Positions 40,698 to 50,043 of a stretch of 64,000 bases of DNA are shown here, one piece after another. This DNA is from Actinokineospora terrae (lineage in GTDB: Bacteria > Actinomycetota > Actinomycetes > Mycobacteriales > Pseudonocardiaceae). Below the pieces are notes generated by a model. That model worked only from the letters and a program-made list of their open reading frames with translations. It made no database searches and was not told the DNA's origin. The DNA is taken from positions 124,001 through 188,000 of the forward strand of contig NZ_FOGI01000006.1 in NCBI RefSeq assembly GCF_900111175.1, given 5' to 3'. Position numbers and translations under genes: made by a program. How positions within the stretch are numbered: position 1 is the first letter of the stretch; each line of letters opens with the position of its first letter.

Positions 40698-42023
40698 TTA
40701 CCGGCGTGCGACCGGCCAACGGCGGTGCACGCGGTCGATGACGTAGTGGTGCGTGTGCCGCCACCCGCCGGAGCAGCGGACAGCGTCACCGAGGTGCGGG
40801 TCACCGGCGGGCAGGTCCGCGTGCACGTGCTCCACCGAGTCCGCGCCTCGCCACGCCCGCGCGCCGAAGACCAGGCCCGCGCCCGCGACCAGCGCCAGCA
40901 CCCCCAGGGTCGCGGCCGGGCCGACGACGCCGCCCAGCAGACCGGCGAGCAGGTACGTCACCAGCCACTCGGCGTGCGACAAGGCGTACTGCGCGGCGAA
41001 CAGCGCGGGCAGGTCGTCCGGATGCGCCGACGCCCGGATCAGCCGACCGACCGGGGTCAGCACCGCCGAGTACGCCACCCCGAGCGCCAGCCACAACCCC
41101 AGCAGTGGCCCCCACCGCACGCCGGTCCAGAACACCGCCGTACCCGCCACCATCAACGCCACCAAAACCCCGCCCGCGCCGACCATCACCCGCCGCTGCG
41201 GCCGCCGGTCGAGCAACCGCGGCAACGCGAGCGCCGCGCCCATAGAGCCCGCCGCGAACACTCCTAGCGCTACCGCGACCGCTGTCGGCCCCATGCCGAG
41301 GTCGCCGCGCACCAGCACGACCGTGTTGACCAACACCATCGCGCCCCCGGCCGCGGCAGCCAGGTTGAGCCCCAACTGTGCCCGTAGGCGCGGGGTGTGG
41401 CGGTAGGCGCGAATGCCCTTGATCGTGCGTTCGGCCAACGACGTCGAGGTGTCCGCACGGGCAGGCAGGGTAAGAGTCGCGATCAGGACAGCGGACACCA
41501 GGAAACCGGCAGCGGTACCGACGAACAGCCAGGAGAAGGTGATCGCCGTGAGCAGCGCCGCCGCCAGGACCGGGCTGACCACGCCCTCGACGTCGTAGGC
41601 CAGGCGAGACAGCGACAACGCGCGGGTGTAGTCGCGTTCGTCGGTCAGGACCCGGGGGATGACCGCCTGGAACGCCGGGGTGAACGTCGCCGCCGCGACC
41701 TGCAGCACCGCGACCAGGGCGACCACCTGCCACACCGCGTCCACCCAGGGCAGCGCCAGCGCGGCCCCGCACCGGACCAGGTCCGTGGACACCAGCAGCG
41801 CCCGCCTGCCCACCCGCTCCGCCACCGCGGCGGCCACCGGCGCGACCAGCACGTTGGCGACCATCTTCACCGCCAGCACCCCGCCGAGCACCACGCCCGC
41901 CCCGGCCCCCGCGAGGTCGTACGCCAGCAGCCCCAGCGCCACCGTGGTCAGCCCGGTGCCCACCAGCGCGACCACGTGCGCGACCAGCAACCGCCGGTAC
42001 GTGCGGTTCGCCAACGCGGACAT
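40698..42023 (-). CDS. MFS exporter with His-rich C-terminal tail, linked to ArsR
   Basis: 441 residues, 12 predicted membrane helices. The MFS loop motif between helices 2 and 3 is Ala-Glu-Arg-Val-Gly-Arg-Arg. After the last helix a ~50-residue cytoplasmic tail holds eight histidines and one cysteine (His-Val-His, Asp-Pro-His-Leu, His-Thr-His-His), a plausible metal-binding appendage. With the downstream ArsR sensor this suggests metal (nickel, cobalt or similar) efflux. The ATG at 42023 follows an AT-rich patch (ATATAT at about 42030-42036) that may be the promoter or ArsR site. Confidence 0.88.
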   Translation of the reverse strand: MSALANRTYRRLLVAHVVALVGTGLTTVALGLLAYDLAGAGAGVVLGGVLAVKMVANVLVAPVAAAVAERVGRRALLVSTDLVRCGAALALPWVDAVWQVVALVAVLQVAAATFTPAFQAVIPRVLTDERDYTRALSLSRLAYDVEGVVSPVLAAALLTAITFSWLFVGTAAGFLVSAVLIATLTLPARADTSTSLAERTIKGIRAYRHTPRLRAQLGLNLAAAAGGAMVLVNTVVLVRGDLGMGPTAVAVALGVFAAGSMGAALALPRLLDRRPQRRVMVGAGGVLVALMVAGTAVFWTGVRWGPLLGLWLALGVAYSAVLTPVGRLIRASAHPDDLPALFAAQYALSHAEWLVTYLLAGLLGGVVGPAATLGVLALVAGAGLVFGARAWRGADSVEHVHADLPAGDPHLGDAVRCSGGWRHTHHYVIDRVHRRWPVARR

Positions 42024-42088
42024 GGCGCCGAATATATGTGCTCAGGTACGCACGCGACAACGTGGCAAGTGCCAGTGATGTGCGGGTG

Positions 42089-42601
42089 TCAGCCGTGCGC
42101 CGGCAGTTCGAGCCCGACGACGGCCGCGCCGAGGGCCAGTTCGGCGCCGAGGACGATCAGCCGCTGCCACGCGGGCAGCCGGACGCGCCGGACGGCCAGG
42201 TAGCCGATCGCGGCGAGCGCCGAGACCAGGGCGATCGTCGAACCCTTCAGGGCGGCCTCGACCCGCCAGACGCCCGCCGCGGCCAACCCGAGGAAGACGA
42301 ACGGCAGGGTGACCGCGCCGAGGGCCCCGGCGGTCACCCGCACCATCCGGCCGAACTCGGCGCGGTCCGGCAACACCGCGTGCACGGCGAGGTGCGACAC
42401 GATGTCCGCCACCAGGACCGCCAGCAGGGTGCCGGTGACCGTGATCAGCAGGACGGCCGCGGCCTCGCCCGCCTCACCGCCGTGCGAGCGCAACGCGAGG
42501 ACGACGGCGAGCGCGGTGAAGGTCAGGTAGACCCGTTCCTTGAGCCGCGCCGCCCGCTCCCGCGCGTCTTCGCTGCCGGACTCCGCCCGTGGTTCAGCCA
42601 T
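42089..42601 (-). CDS. Four-helix integral membrane protein of unknown function
   Basis: 170 residues from an ATG at 42601. Charged N-terminus, then four hydrophobic helices (about 27-40, 48-70, 88-112, 120-165) with conserved-looking Asp-Ile-x-Ser-His-Leu-x-x-His between helices 2 and 3. No known domain recognised. Divergent from the large hybrid sensor gene. No clear Shine-Dalgarno. Confidence 0.65.
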   Translation of the reverse strand: MAEPRAESGSEDARERAARLKERVYLTFTALAVVLALRSHGGEAGEAAAVLLITVTGTLLAVLVADIVSHLAVHAVLPDRAEFGRMVRVTAGALGAVTLPFVFLGLAAAGVWRVEAALKGSTIALVSALAAIGYLAVRRVRLPAWQRLIVLGAELALGAAVVGLELPAHG

Positions 42602-42737
42602 GCGCGTCAGGCTGGTTCGGGCGCGCCACCACCCCGCGTCGCGGACTCCCGCGGGCCGGGGTTTGGGCCTGTCGGCGGGGGAGGGGCGTGGTTGACTACC
42701 GCCTGCGAGACCGGCGCGGAGCGGACGGAGTACGGCG

Positions 42738-45700
42738 GTGACGAGGTCGGGTGGGGGCGATGTGTTCGCCGCCGATGCCGAGGTGGGGCGGGATCTGGCG
42801 GCGGTCGACTGGGCCGGTGGGCCGCTGGGGGAGCCGTCGGGGTGGCCGCAGAGCCTGCGGACCGCGGTGAGCATCCTGCTGTCGTCGCGGTTCCCGATGT
42901 GGTTGGCGTGGGGGCCGGAGCTGACGTTCTTCTGCAACGCCGCCTACCGCCGCGACACGCTGGCGCGCAAGTACCCGTGGGCGCTGGGGCGGCCCGCGCG
43001 GGAGGTGTGGGCGGAGATCTGGACCGACATCGGGCCGCGCATCGACACCGTCATGACCACCGGGCAGGCGACCTGGGACGAGGCGCTGCTGCTGTTCGTG
43101 GAGCGCTCCGGTTTCCGCGAGGAGAGCTACCACACCTTCTCCTACAGCCCGCTGCGCGACGAGACCGAGGCCGTCGTGGGCATGTTGTGCGTGGTCAGCG
43201 AGGACACCGAGCGGATCATCGGCGAGCGGCGGATGGCGACACTGCGCGACCTGGGCTCCGACCCCAACGCGCAGCGCACCGAGCAGGAGGCGCTCGCCTT
43301 CGCCAGGGACCAGTTGGCGCGCAACCCCCGCGACCTGCCGTTCACCCTCACCTACGCCACCCAGGGCGACCCGCGGTTGACCAGCGCGACCGGTGTGGAC
43401 ATCGAGTACCCGGCCGACATCTGGCCTCTAGCGTCAGAACCGCAGCTGTTGGAACTCGACCCCACGGTGTTCCACGGCCTTGGGAACGGCGACTGGCCCG
43501 CGCCTCCCACCCGCGCGTTGGTCCTACCGCTGCGCGACTACGGGTTCATGGTCGCCGGGTTGAACCGGTTCCGGCCTCTAGACGACGGCTACCGCGGCTT
43601 CATCGACCTCGTCGCGGGCCATGTCGCCGCCGGTATCGCCAGCGCGCGCAGCTACCGGGCGCAGCAGCAGCGAGCCGAGGAACTCGCCGAGCTCGACCGC
43701 GCCAAGACGACGTTCTTCTCCAACATCAGCCACGAGTTCCGCACGCCGCTCACCCTGATCATGGGCCCGGTCGAGGACATGCTCGCCAGGGCCGACCCCG
43801 CGACGAGCGAGGACCTGGCGATCGTGCACCGCAACGGGCTGCGGCTGGGCAAGCTGGTCAACACGCTGCTCGACTTCTCCCGGATCGAGGCGGGCCGGGC
43901 GCGGGCGCGCTACGAGCCGGTCGACCTCGCCGCGACCACGCTGGAACTGGCCAGCGTGTTCCGCTCGGCGATCGACAAGGCGGGCCTGGACTTCGTCGTC
44001 GACTGCCCGCCGCTACCCGAGCCGGTGTACCTGGACCTGGGCATGTGGGAGAAGGTCGTCCTCAACCTGCTCAGCAACGCCGTCAAGTTCACCTTCGACG
44101 GCTCGATCGGCGTCTCGGTGCGCGCGGACGGCCCCACGGCGGTCGTCACCGTTAGCGATACCGGCGTCGGTATCCCGCACGAGGAGATTCCCCGGCTGTT
44201 CGAACGCTTCCACCGCATCGAGAACGCGCGGTCGCGATCCAACGAAGGCAGCGGTATCGGCCTGGCGCTCGTGCAGGAACTGGTGGGACTCCACGGCGGC
44301 ACCATCGTCGGGGACAGCGTCGAGGGCGAAGGCACTCGCTTCACGATACGCCTCCCGTTCGGTCGCACGCACCTGCCCGCAGACGCCGTCGCACACGACC
44401 AGACCGCCAGTGCCGTCACCATGACTGCAGACCCGTACGTGCAAGAGGCGCTGCGCTGGCTACCTGGCGAGCACGACACGCTCGCCGTCCCTAGCACCGA
44501 GATCACCGGACAGGGCGCGACGGTTCTAGTCGTCGACGACAACGCCGACATGCGCGAGTACCTCGACCGGCTGCTCACCACCGCGGGCTACGGCGTCCGC
44601 ACCGCCGTTGACGGGCTCGACGCCCTGGAGATCGTCCGCACCGCGCCGCCGCAACTGGTGGTCAGCGACGTGATGATGCCCAGGTTGGACGGTCTAGGCC
44701 TGGTATCCGCCCTGCGCGCCGACCCGCGTACCGCCGCCGTGCCGGTGTTGCTGCTCTCCGCCCGTGCGGGCCAAGAGGAGTCCATCGAGGGCCTGCACGC
44801 GGGCGCCGATGACTACCTGGTCAAGCCGTTCGCGGCCGCGGAGCTGCTGGCCAGGGTCCGGGCGAACGTCGAGCTGGCCCGGTTGCGCAACCACCACGCC
44901 CGCTGGCACGCCGCCCTGGTCGACTCGCTGCAAGAGGCGTTCTTCGTCTGCGCGGAGGACGGGGCGATCATCGAGGTCAACACCGCGTTCGCCGACATCC
45001 TCGGGTACGGCCAAGAGGGACTGCCCTACCTGCCGCCGCACCCGTGGTGGCCGGACCCGGACACCGATCCCGAGGGCCACCAGCGCGCGCTCGACGCCTT
45101 CACCAGCCTGATCGGCGGCGAGGTGGGCGTGCGCCCGGTCGTCCCGGTCGTGCACCGCGACGGGCACCGGCTGTGGATCAGCGCGACGCACAACCAGACC
45201 CAGGACCCCGACTCCGGCCGGACCGTCACGGTCGGCACCTTCCGCGACGTCACCGCCGAGCACCACGCCATCCAACGCGACAGCGCGCTCGCCGCCCTCA
45301 GCATGCGGGTCTCCGTCGCGACCAGCCTGCCCGAGGCGTTGTCCGGGGCGCTGGAGGAACTCGCGGGGCTGTGGCGGGCACCGCGTGTGCTCGCCGTGGT
45401 CGGCGCGCACGGTGCCGACCCGGCGATCACCAGCACCGACCCCGCCCTGACCTGGGTAGACCTGCCCGAGCGGCTCAGGTCTGCGCTCACCGCGCTGCGC
45501 GCGCACCCGACCCTGGCCCCGGTGACCGAGCCGGGCGTCGGCGTCGGGATCAGCCTGGACCACCCCGAGGGTCCGATGGTGCTGTGGCTCGAACTGCACC
45601 GGCACCGGCCGTTCACCCACCAGGACGAGCTGTTGCTGTCGCTGCTGGCCGGGCACCTCGCCCAGGGACTGTCGCGCGCTCACCAGATCGACCAGCAACG

Positions 45701-46775
45701 CCAGACCGCGCTGGCCCTGCAACGCGCGATCCTCGGACCGGCTCATCTGCCCGCCGGGTTCGTCGTGCGCTACGAACCCGCCGCGAGCCCGCTGGAGGTG
45801 GGCGGCGACTGGTACGACACGGTCCCGCTGCCGGACGGCCGGATCGGCGTCGTGGTCGGCGACTGCGTCGGCCGCGGGCTCAACGCGGCGGCGGTGATGG
45901 GGCAGCTGCGCAGCGCCTGCCACGCGTTGCTGCTGCAGAACGCGGGCCCGGCCCGCACGCTCATGGCGCTCGACGACTTCGCCGCCGACGTGCCCGGCGC
46001 GGTGTGCACCACGGTGTTCTGCGGCGTGCTCGACCCGGCCACCGGCACGCTGACCTACTCCAGCGCGGGCCACCCGCAGGCGATCGTCACCGACCCGGAT
46101 GGGTCCGCCGCCTACCTCGACCAGGCCTCGGCGACCCCGCTGGCCGTCCAACCGCCGTTCCAGCGCCCCGAGTCCGAGTGCGTGCTCGCCGCGGGTGCGA
46201 CCCTGCTGGTCTATACCGATGGGTTGGTCGAACGCCGCCGCCGCGCGCTGTCGGTCGGCATCTCCCAGGTAGTCGACACGATGGAACACGGCCGCGACGG
46301 CCAACTCGACCTACTCGCCGACCAGGTGATGACGCGCCTAGCCCCAGACGGCGGCTATGACGACGACGTCGCGATCTTGCTCTACCGCCACCCCGCGCCT
46401 CTGGACCTGACCTTCGCCGCAGAGGCCCACCGACTCGCCCCCGCTCGCCACGCCCTACGCGACTGGCTGATCCGGTTCGCCGTGCCCACCGCCACCATCG
46501 AGGATGTTCTTGTGGCGGTCGGCGAGGCGTGGGCCAACGCCATAGAACACGGCTCCCGCGACAACACCACCGGCCCAGTCCGCTTCCACGCCGAGATAGC
46601 CGGCCCGACCCTGGACCTCACCACCACCGATTCCGGCAGCTGGCTCCCCCCAGACCCGGCCCGAAGCCCCCACCGCGGCCGCGGCATCTCCCTGATGCGC
46701 GCCCTCATGCGCCAGGTCACCATCACCCCGAGCGCATCCGGCACAACCGTCCACATGACCACCCGGATCGTCTAG
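42738..46775 (+). CDS. Hybrid sensor: PAS, histidine kinase, receiver, PAS, GAF, PP2C phosphatase and anti-sigma kinase in one protein
   Basis: 1345 residues from a GTG with GGAG upstream. Order: PAS-like (20-165), GAF-like (170-305), HisKA with Ser-His-Glu-Phe-Arg-Thr-Pro (about His331), HATPase_c (430-545, Asp-Thr-Gly-Val-Gly-Ile), receiver with Asp-Asp at about 597 and phospho-acceptor Asp in Val-Val-Ser-Asp-Val-Met-Met-Pro (about 644), PAS (720-840), GAF (860-985), SpoIIE-type PP2C phosphatase (1000-1215, Gly-Gly-Asp-Trp-Tyr-Asp and Gly-Asp-Cys-Val-Gly-Arg-Gly), and an RsbW-type HATPase (1225-1345, Asn-Ala-Ile-Glu-His). It joins phosphorelay and partner-switch signalling. No membrane segment: a cytoplasmic sensor. 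The output is probably an anti-sigma antagonist such as the STAS protein at 56561. Confidence 0.93.
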   Translation: MTRSGGGDVFAADAEVGRDLAAVDWAGGPLGEPSGWPQSLRTAVSILLSSRFPMWLAWGPELTFFCNAAYRRDTLARKYPWALGRPAREVWAEIWTDIGPRIDTVMTTGQATWDEALLLFVERSGFREESYHTFSYSPLRDETEAVVGMLCVVSEDTERIIGERRMATLRDLGSDPNAQRTEQEALAFARDQLARNPRDLPFTLTYATQGDPRLTSATGVDIEYPADIWPLASEPQLLELDPTVFHGLGNGDWPAPPTRALVLPLRDYGFMVAGLNRFRPLDDGYRGFIDLVAGHVAAGIASARSYRAQQQRAEELAELDRAKTTFFSNISHEFRTPLTLIMGPVEDMLARADPATSEDLAIVHRNGLRLGKLVNTLLDFSRIEAGRARARYEPVDLAATTLELASVFRSAIDKAGLDFVVDCPPLPEPVYLDLGMWEKVVLNLLSNAVKFTFDGSIGVSVRADGPTAVVTVSDTGVGIPHEEIPRLFERFHRIENARSRSNEGSGIGLALVQELVGLHGGTIVGDSVEGEGTRFTIRLPFGRTHLPADAVAHDQTASAVTMTADPYVQEALRWLPGEHDTLAVPSTEITGQGATVLVVDDNADMREYLDRLLTTAGYGVRTAVDGLDALEIVRTAPPQLVVSDVMMPRLDGLGLVSALRADPRTAAVPVLLLSARAGQEESIEGLHAGADDYLVKPFAAAELLARVRANVELARLRNHHARWHAALVDSLQEAFFVCAEDGAIIEVNTAFADILGYGQEGLPYLPPHPWWPDPDTDPEGHQRALDAFTSLIGGEVGVRPVVPVVHRDGHRLWISATHNQTQDPDSGRTVTVGTFRDVTAEHHAIQRDSALAALSMRVSVATSLPEALSGALEELAGLWRAPRVLAVVGAHGADPAITSTDPALTWVDLPERLRSALTALRAHPTLAPVTEPGVGVGISLDHPEGPMVLWLELHRHRPFTHQDELLLSLLAGHLAQGLSRAHQIDQQRQTALALQRAILGPAHLPAGFVVRYEPAASPLEVGGDWYDTVPLPDGRIGVVVGDCVGRGLNAAAVMGQLRSACHALLLQNAGPARTLMALDDFAADVPGAVCTTVFCGVLDPATGTLTYSSAGHPQAIVTDPDGSAAYLDQASATPLAVQPPFQRPESECVLAAGATLLVYTDGLVERRRRALSVGISQVVDTMEHGRDGQLDLLADQVMTRLAPDGGYDDDVAILLYRHPAPLDLTFAAEAHRLAPARHALRDWLIRFAVPTATIEDVLVAVGEAWANAIEHGSRDNTTGPVRFHAEIAGPTLDLTTTDSGSWLPPDPARSPHRGRGISLMRALMRQVTITPSASGTTVHMTTRIV

Positions 46776-47266
46776 CTCCCCTCGGCCAGGTCGACGACCT
46801 CGTGCTCCCCACCCTCGTAGCGCTCACCGGTCGCCTTGCTCTTGAGGAAGCTCAACGCGGACGCGACCTTGCCACCGGGCGTGTCCCAGTACTCGGCCGT
46901 CGTCGGCGTCACCTTGATCAGCACCACCGACGGGTCGTCCGGGCCCTGCGGCAGCCACGCCTCGACCCACGCGTTCCACAGCTCCCGCGCCTTCATCCGG
47001 TCCTCGACGACCACCGCGCGGCCGTCGATGGAGATCCAGGTGTCCGAGCTGGTCAGGGTCAGGCCCACGTGCGGGGACGCGGTGATGTGCGCGACCTTGC
47101 GGGACCCGCGCTCGGCGAAGAACCACATGTCGCCGTCGAACTCGGTCTCCTGCTGCGCCATCGGCCTGCCGACGAGGTGGTCGTGCTCGTCCCGGGTGAT
47201 CAGCATCCCGATCCGGATGCCCCCGGCGAGCTTCGCCAGCGTGCGAACGGGGTCGTGGTCGGCCAT
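46772..47266 (-). CDS. Pyridoxamine-phosphate-oxidase-like general stress protein
   Basis: 164 residues from an ATG with GAAGGAG upstream. Split-barrel FMN-binding fold of the general stress protein 26 family: Ile-Gly-Met-Leu-Ile-Thr, Arg-Pro-Met-Ala-Gln-Gln, Asp-Met-Trp-Phe-Phe, Trp-Ile-Ser-Ile-Asp-Gly-Arg-Ala. Its end overlaps the convergent hybrid sensor gene by 4 bases. Confidence 0.88.
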   Translation of the reverse strand: MADHDPVRTLAKLAGGIRIGMLITRDEHDHLVGRPMAQQETEFDGDMWFFAERGSRKVAHITASPHVGLTLTSSDTWISIDGRAVVVEDRMKARELWNAWVEAWLPQGPDDPSVVLIKVTPTTAEYWDTPGGKVASALSFLKSKATGERYEGGEHEVVDLAEGS

Positions 47267-47463
47267 GGATCTCCTTCGGTCTGAGGTGGGGCCGGTATGC
47301 CCCGCCGCGCGCCCGCTCACACATCGGGTCGGCGGTCGGACCACTGTGGAGAGCGACGGGCCTGCCCTGCGGAGCACGTTCGGTTTGGCTGATCGTCACC
47401 CTTCGGGGACTGTCGGTGGCCCTCGATAGTGTGAGTCCAGCTCACGCAGAGAGGAATCGATAC

Positions 47464-48888
47464 ATGTCCGCCACGACGTACCTGGAGCTGTCCGAGACGG
47501 GGGGCGGCGCGCACAAGTTCTACGAGGTGCGCGTCGTGGACACCGAGGTCACCATCACCTACGGGCGGATCGGGGAGCAGGGGCAGGTCAGGACGGCGTC
47601 GTTCGCCGACCACGGCAAGGCGCTCAAGGCGGCCGAGAAGAAGATCGGCGAGAAGGTGCGCAAGGGGTACGCGCCCGCGGTCAAGGGGGAGCGGGGGCGC
47701 AGGCCGGTGAGCAGGCGGGAGATCGTCAGCACCCGCTCGACCGCCCGCCAGGCGCCGGTGCTGTGGCGGTTCACCTCCGGCGCGCCTGCGTTCGGGATCT
47801 TCGTCGGCGAGGACCAGGCCTGGGTGGGCAACGAGAACGGCGACGTCTACACCCTCACCCACGACGGCCGCGTCACCGGCCGGTTCGGTCTCCCGGACGC
47901 GGTCAAGTGCATCGTCGCCGACGACTTCTGGATCTACGCCGGGTGCGACGACGGCAACGTCTACGACCTGGGCGCGAAGGTCCCCCGGGTGGCCTACGAG
48001 ATCGCCGACGACGTCGACATCTACTGGCTCGACATCCACGACGGCGTGCTCGGGGTGTCCGACCGGCACGGTGGCGTGACCGTCGTCGACCACGAGGACG
48101 AGTTCCAGTGGTCGCGGCCGAGCTCCGGCGACAGCGCGTGGATGGTCCGCAACGCCGCGGAAGGCGTGTACCACGGGCATTCCCGCGGTGTGACGCACTA
48201 CTCCGGGCGCGGCGAGCAGGTGTGGCACGCGGACACGACCGGCAGTGTCCTGTTCGGATGGCAGGAGCGCGCCGAGGTGTTCGCGGGCACCAGTCGCGGC
48301 TGGGTGCACCGCTTCGCCAAGGCGGACGGCAAGGTCACCGGCAACTACCGCTGTGACGCCGCTGTGTTCTCCTGCGCCACCTCGCCCGATGGCGAGTTCG
48401 TCTTCGCGGGTGACAACCAGTCCTCTGTGTACTGCTTCGCCGCTGACGGCACGCGCCTGTGGAAGCTGGGCACCGGCTGCGGTTCCGCGTACTCCATGCA
48501 GTACCGCGGCGAGCGCCTGTACCTGGTCACCACCGATGGCTCACTGGCCTGTGTGGACGCCAGCCCGGCCGCCGTCCACGCCGCCGAACAGGGCCAACTA
48601 CCCGAACGCCAGGACATCAAGGCGGGCAGCGTCCAACGCGTCGAGGCCACCGCCGAGGTCGAGGTCGTCACCCACGTCACCCCCGCCGACGGTGTCATCG
48701 TCGAGTGCGTCCAGTCCGGCGGCCGAGTCCGGGTCCACGTCCGCACCGACGGCTACAACCCCACCTGGGGCGTCCAGTTCCCCAAGAACATCCGCATCCC
48801 CGGCGCCCGCTACGTGGTCTCCGAAGTCCTCACCTCGGCCAACGGCTCCTTCTACCGAGCCCGCGGCGAGATCAAGCGCATCAACTGA
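47464..48888 (+). CDS. WGR-domain protein with beta-propeller
   Basis: 474 residues, ATG with AGAGAGGA upstream. N-terminal WGR domain (about 1-75; Tyr-Gly-Arg-Ile-Gly in place of the Trp-Gly-Arg core), a basic linker, then a six- or seven-bladed PQQ/WD-like propeller (about 95-395; repeats such as Gly-Asn-Glu-Asn-Gly-Asp-Val-Tyr, Ser-Pro-Asp-Gly-Glu-Phe) and a C-terminal beta domain with a conserved-looking Asn-Pro-Thr-Trp-Gly-Val-Gln-Phe-Pro. WGR domains bind DNA ends or nucleic acid in PARPs and bacterial MolR-like proteins. The WGR-propeller pairing is conserved in some bacteria, but its role is unknown to me. Confidence 0.85.
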   Translation: MSATTYLELSETGGGAHKFYEVRVVDTEVTITYGRIGEQGQVRTASFADHGKALKAAEKKIGEKVRKGYAPAVKGERGRRPVSRREIVSTRSTARQAPVLWRFTSGAPAFGIFVGEDQAWVGNENGDVYTLTHDGRVTGRFGLPDAVKCIVADDFWIYAGCDDGNVYDLGAKVPRVAYEIADDVDIYWLDIHDGVLGVSDRHGGVTVVDHEDEFQWSRPSSGDSAWMVRNAAEGVYHGHSRGVTHYSGRGEQVWHADTTGSVLFGWQERAEVFAGTSRGWVHRFAKADGKVTGNYRCDAAVFSCATSPDGEFVFAGDNQSSVYCFAADGTRLWKLGTGCGSAYSMQYRGERLYLVTTDGSLACVDASPAAVHAAEQGQLPERQDIKAGSVQRVEATAEVEVVTHVTPADGVIVECVQSGGRVRVHVRTDGYNPTWGVQFPKNIRIPGARYVVSEVLTSANGSFYRARGEIKRIN

Positions 48889-49291
48889 CCCCTCGCTGTC
48901 CGGGCCTGGGCACGTCCCAGGCCCGGACACCGCGCACGGCGTTCTCCCCCAGGCTTTCCAACGCCGCCGCCAGTCGGTCGCGGGCCGCGGTCTGGGCGGC
49001 GATGCGGTGCTCGAGCACGGCGAGGCGGTCCCGCGCGACCTGGATCCCCACCGGCGACGGCGGCGCCGCGCGGATATCGCCGTCCAGGCAGGGCAGGAAG
49101 ACCTGGACATCGTCGAGGGTCAGGCCTGCGGCGAGCAGATGGCGGATGTTGTGCACTCGGTTGGTCGTTCCGCTGCCGTAGTCGCGGTAGCCGTTCCGTT
49201 CTCGCCGCGAGGTGATCAGCCCGGCACGTTCGTAGTGGCGCAGAGCCCTGGGCGTCACACCTGTTGCCCGGGCAAGCTCTCCGATGCGCAT
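48881..49291 (-). CDS. MerR-family transcriptional regulator
   Basis: 136 residues. N-terminal MerR HTH (Met-Arg-Ile-Gly-Glu-Leu-Ala, Arg-Ala-Leu-Arg-His-Tyr-Glu-Arg-Ala-Gly-Leu), coiled-coil helix at about 85-115, short C-terminus without clustered cysteines, so probably a small-molecule or stress sensor. Lies just downstream of the SDR gene (20-base gap), on the same strand, likely co-transcribed. Confidence 0.9.
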   Translation of the reverse strand: MRIGELARATGVTPRALRHYERAGLITSRRERNGYRDYGSGTTNRVHNIRHLLAAGLTLDDVQVFLPCLDGDIRAAPPSPVGIQVARDRLAVLEHRIAAQTAARDRLAAALESLGENAVRGVRAWDVPRPGQRGVS

Positions 49292-49311
49292 CGACCAGTC
49301 CTATCACCTCC

Positions 49312-50043
49312 TCAGCCGACGACAGCGCCACCATCCACCGGCAGCACGACCCCCGTGACGAACGAGGCCGCGGGCGTGGCGAGTTGCACGATCGCCCAGG
49401 CCACCTCGTCCGGATCGGCGATCCGCCCCAACGGGGTGTGCGCCACCTGCCACTCGCGCACCTCACGCCGCTGCTCGGGCGACAACCCCTGGTGATCGGC
49501 GATCGGCGTGTCGACCGCACCCGGCGCCACCGCCACCACCCGGATTCCGCGCGGCGCCAACTCCACCGCCCAACTGCGGGTCAACGAGTCCAGGGCCGCT
49601 TTGGTGGCTGCGTAAACGGAACTACCCGGCCACGCCCGCTGTCCAACGGCGGTGCTCACGTTCACGATCACGCCCCCGCTGGCCATGACGGGAACGGCCG
49701 CTTGGGCCAACAGGATCGGCGCGGTCACGTTGGTCGCGAACTGCTCCCCGATCGCCCCCGGCTGGATATCGCCCAGCGCACCACCACGCACGATCGCCGC
49801 GTTGTTCACCAACACGTCAAGCCGCCCGAACTCACCCACCACAGCGTCGACGGCCCGCTGGGGCTCGCCATCCCCGGTGACATCAGCGGGCAACGGCCGT
49901 ACCCGCTCACCAGCCACCTCATCGAGCACCCACGCCCGCCTACCGACGACCACCACCCGCGCCCCCACCGCCGCGAACATCCGCGCGGTGGCCTTGCCAA
50001 TACCGGTACCCGCACCTGTGATCAGGACAACCTTGTTCCGCAT
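49312..50043 (-). CDS. SDR-family oxidoreductase
   Basis: 243 residues. Rossmann glycine motif Thr-Gly-Ala-Gly-Thr-Gly-Ile-Gly (9-16), Asn-Asn-Ala (about 80-82), Ser in Asn-Val-Ser-Thr-Ala (about 130), and Tyr-Ala-Ala-Thr-Lys (Tyr about 143, Lys about 147). A classical NAD(P)-dependent dehydrogenase, substrate unknown. Start at 50043 with GAGGATGG upstream. Likely controlled by the MerR protein encoded next. Confidence 0.92.
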   Translation of the reverse strand: MRNKVVLITGAGTGIGKATARMFAAVGARVVVVGRRAWVLDEVAGERVRPLPADVTGDGEPQRAVDAVVGEFGRLDVLVNNAAIVRGGALGDIQPGAIGEQFATNVTAPILLAQAAVPVMASGGVIVNVSTAVGQRAWPGSSVYAATKAALDSLTRSWAVELAPRGIRVVAVAPGAVDTPIADHQGLSPEQRREVREWQVAHTPLGRIADPDEVAWAIVQLATPAASFVTGVVLPVDGGAVVG

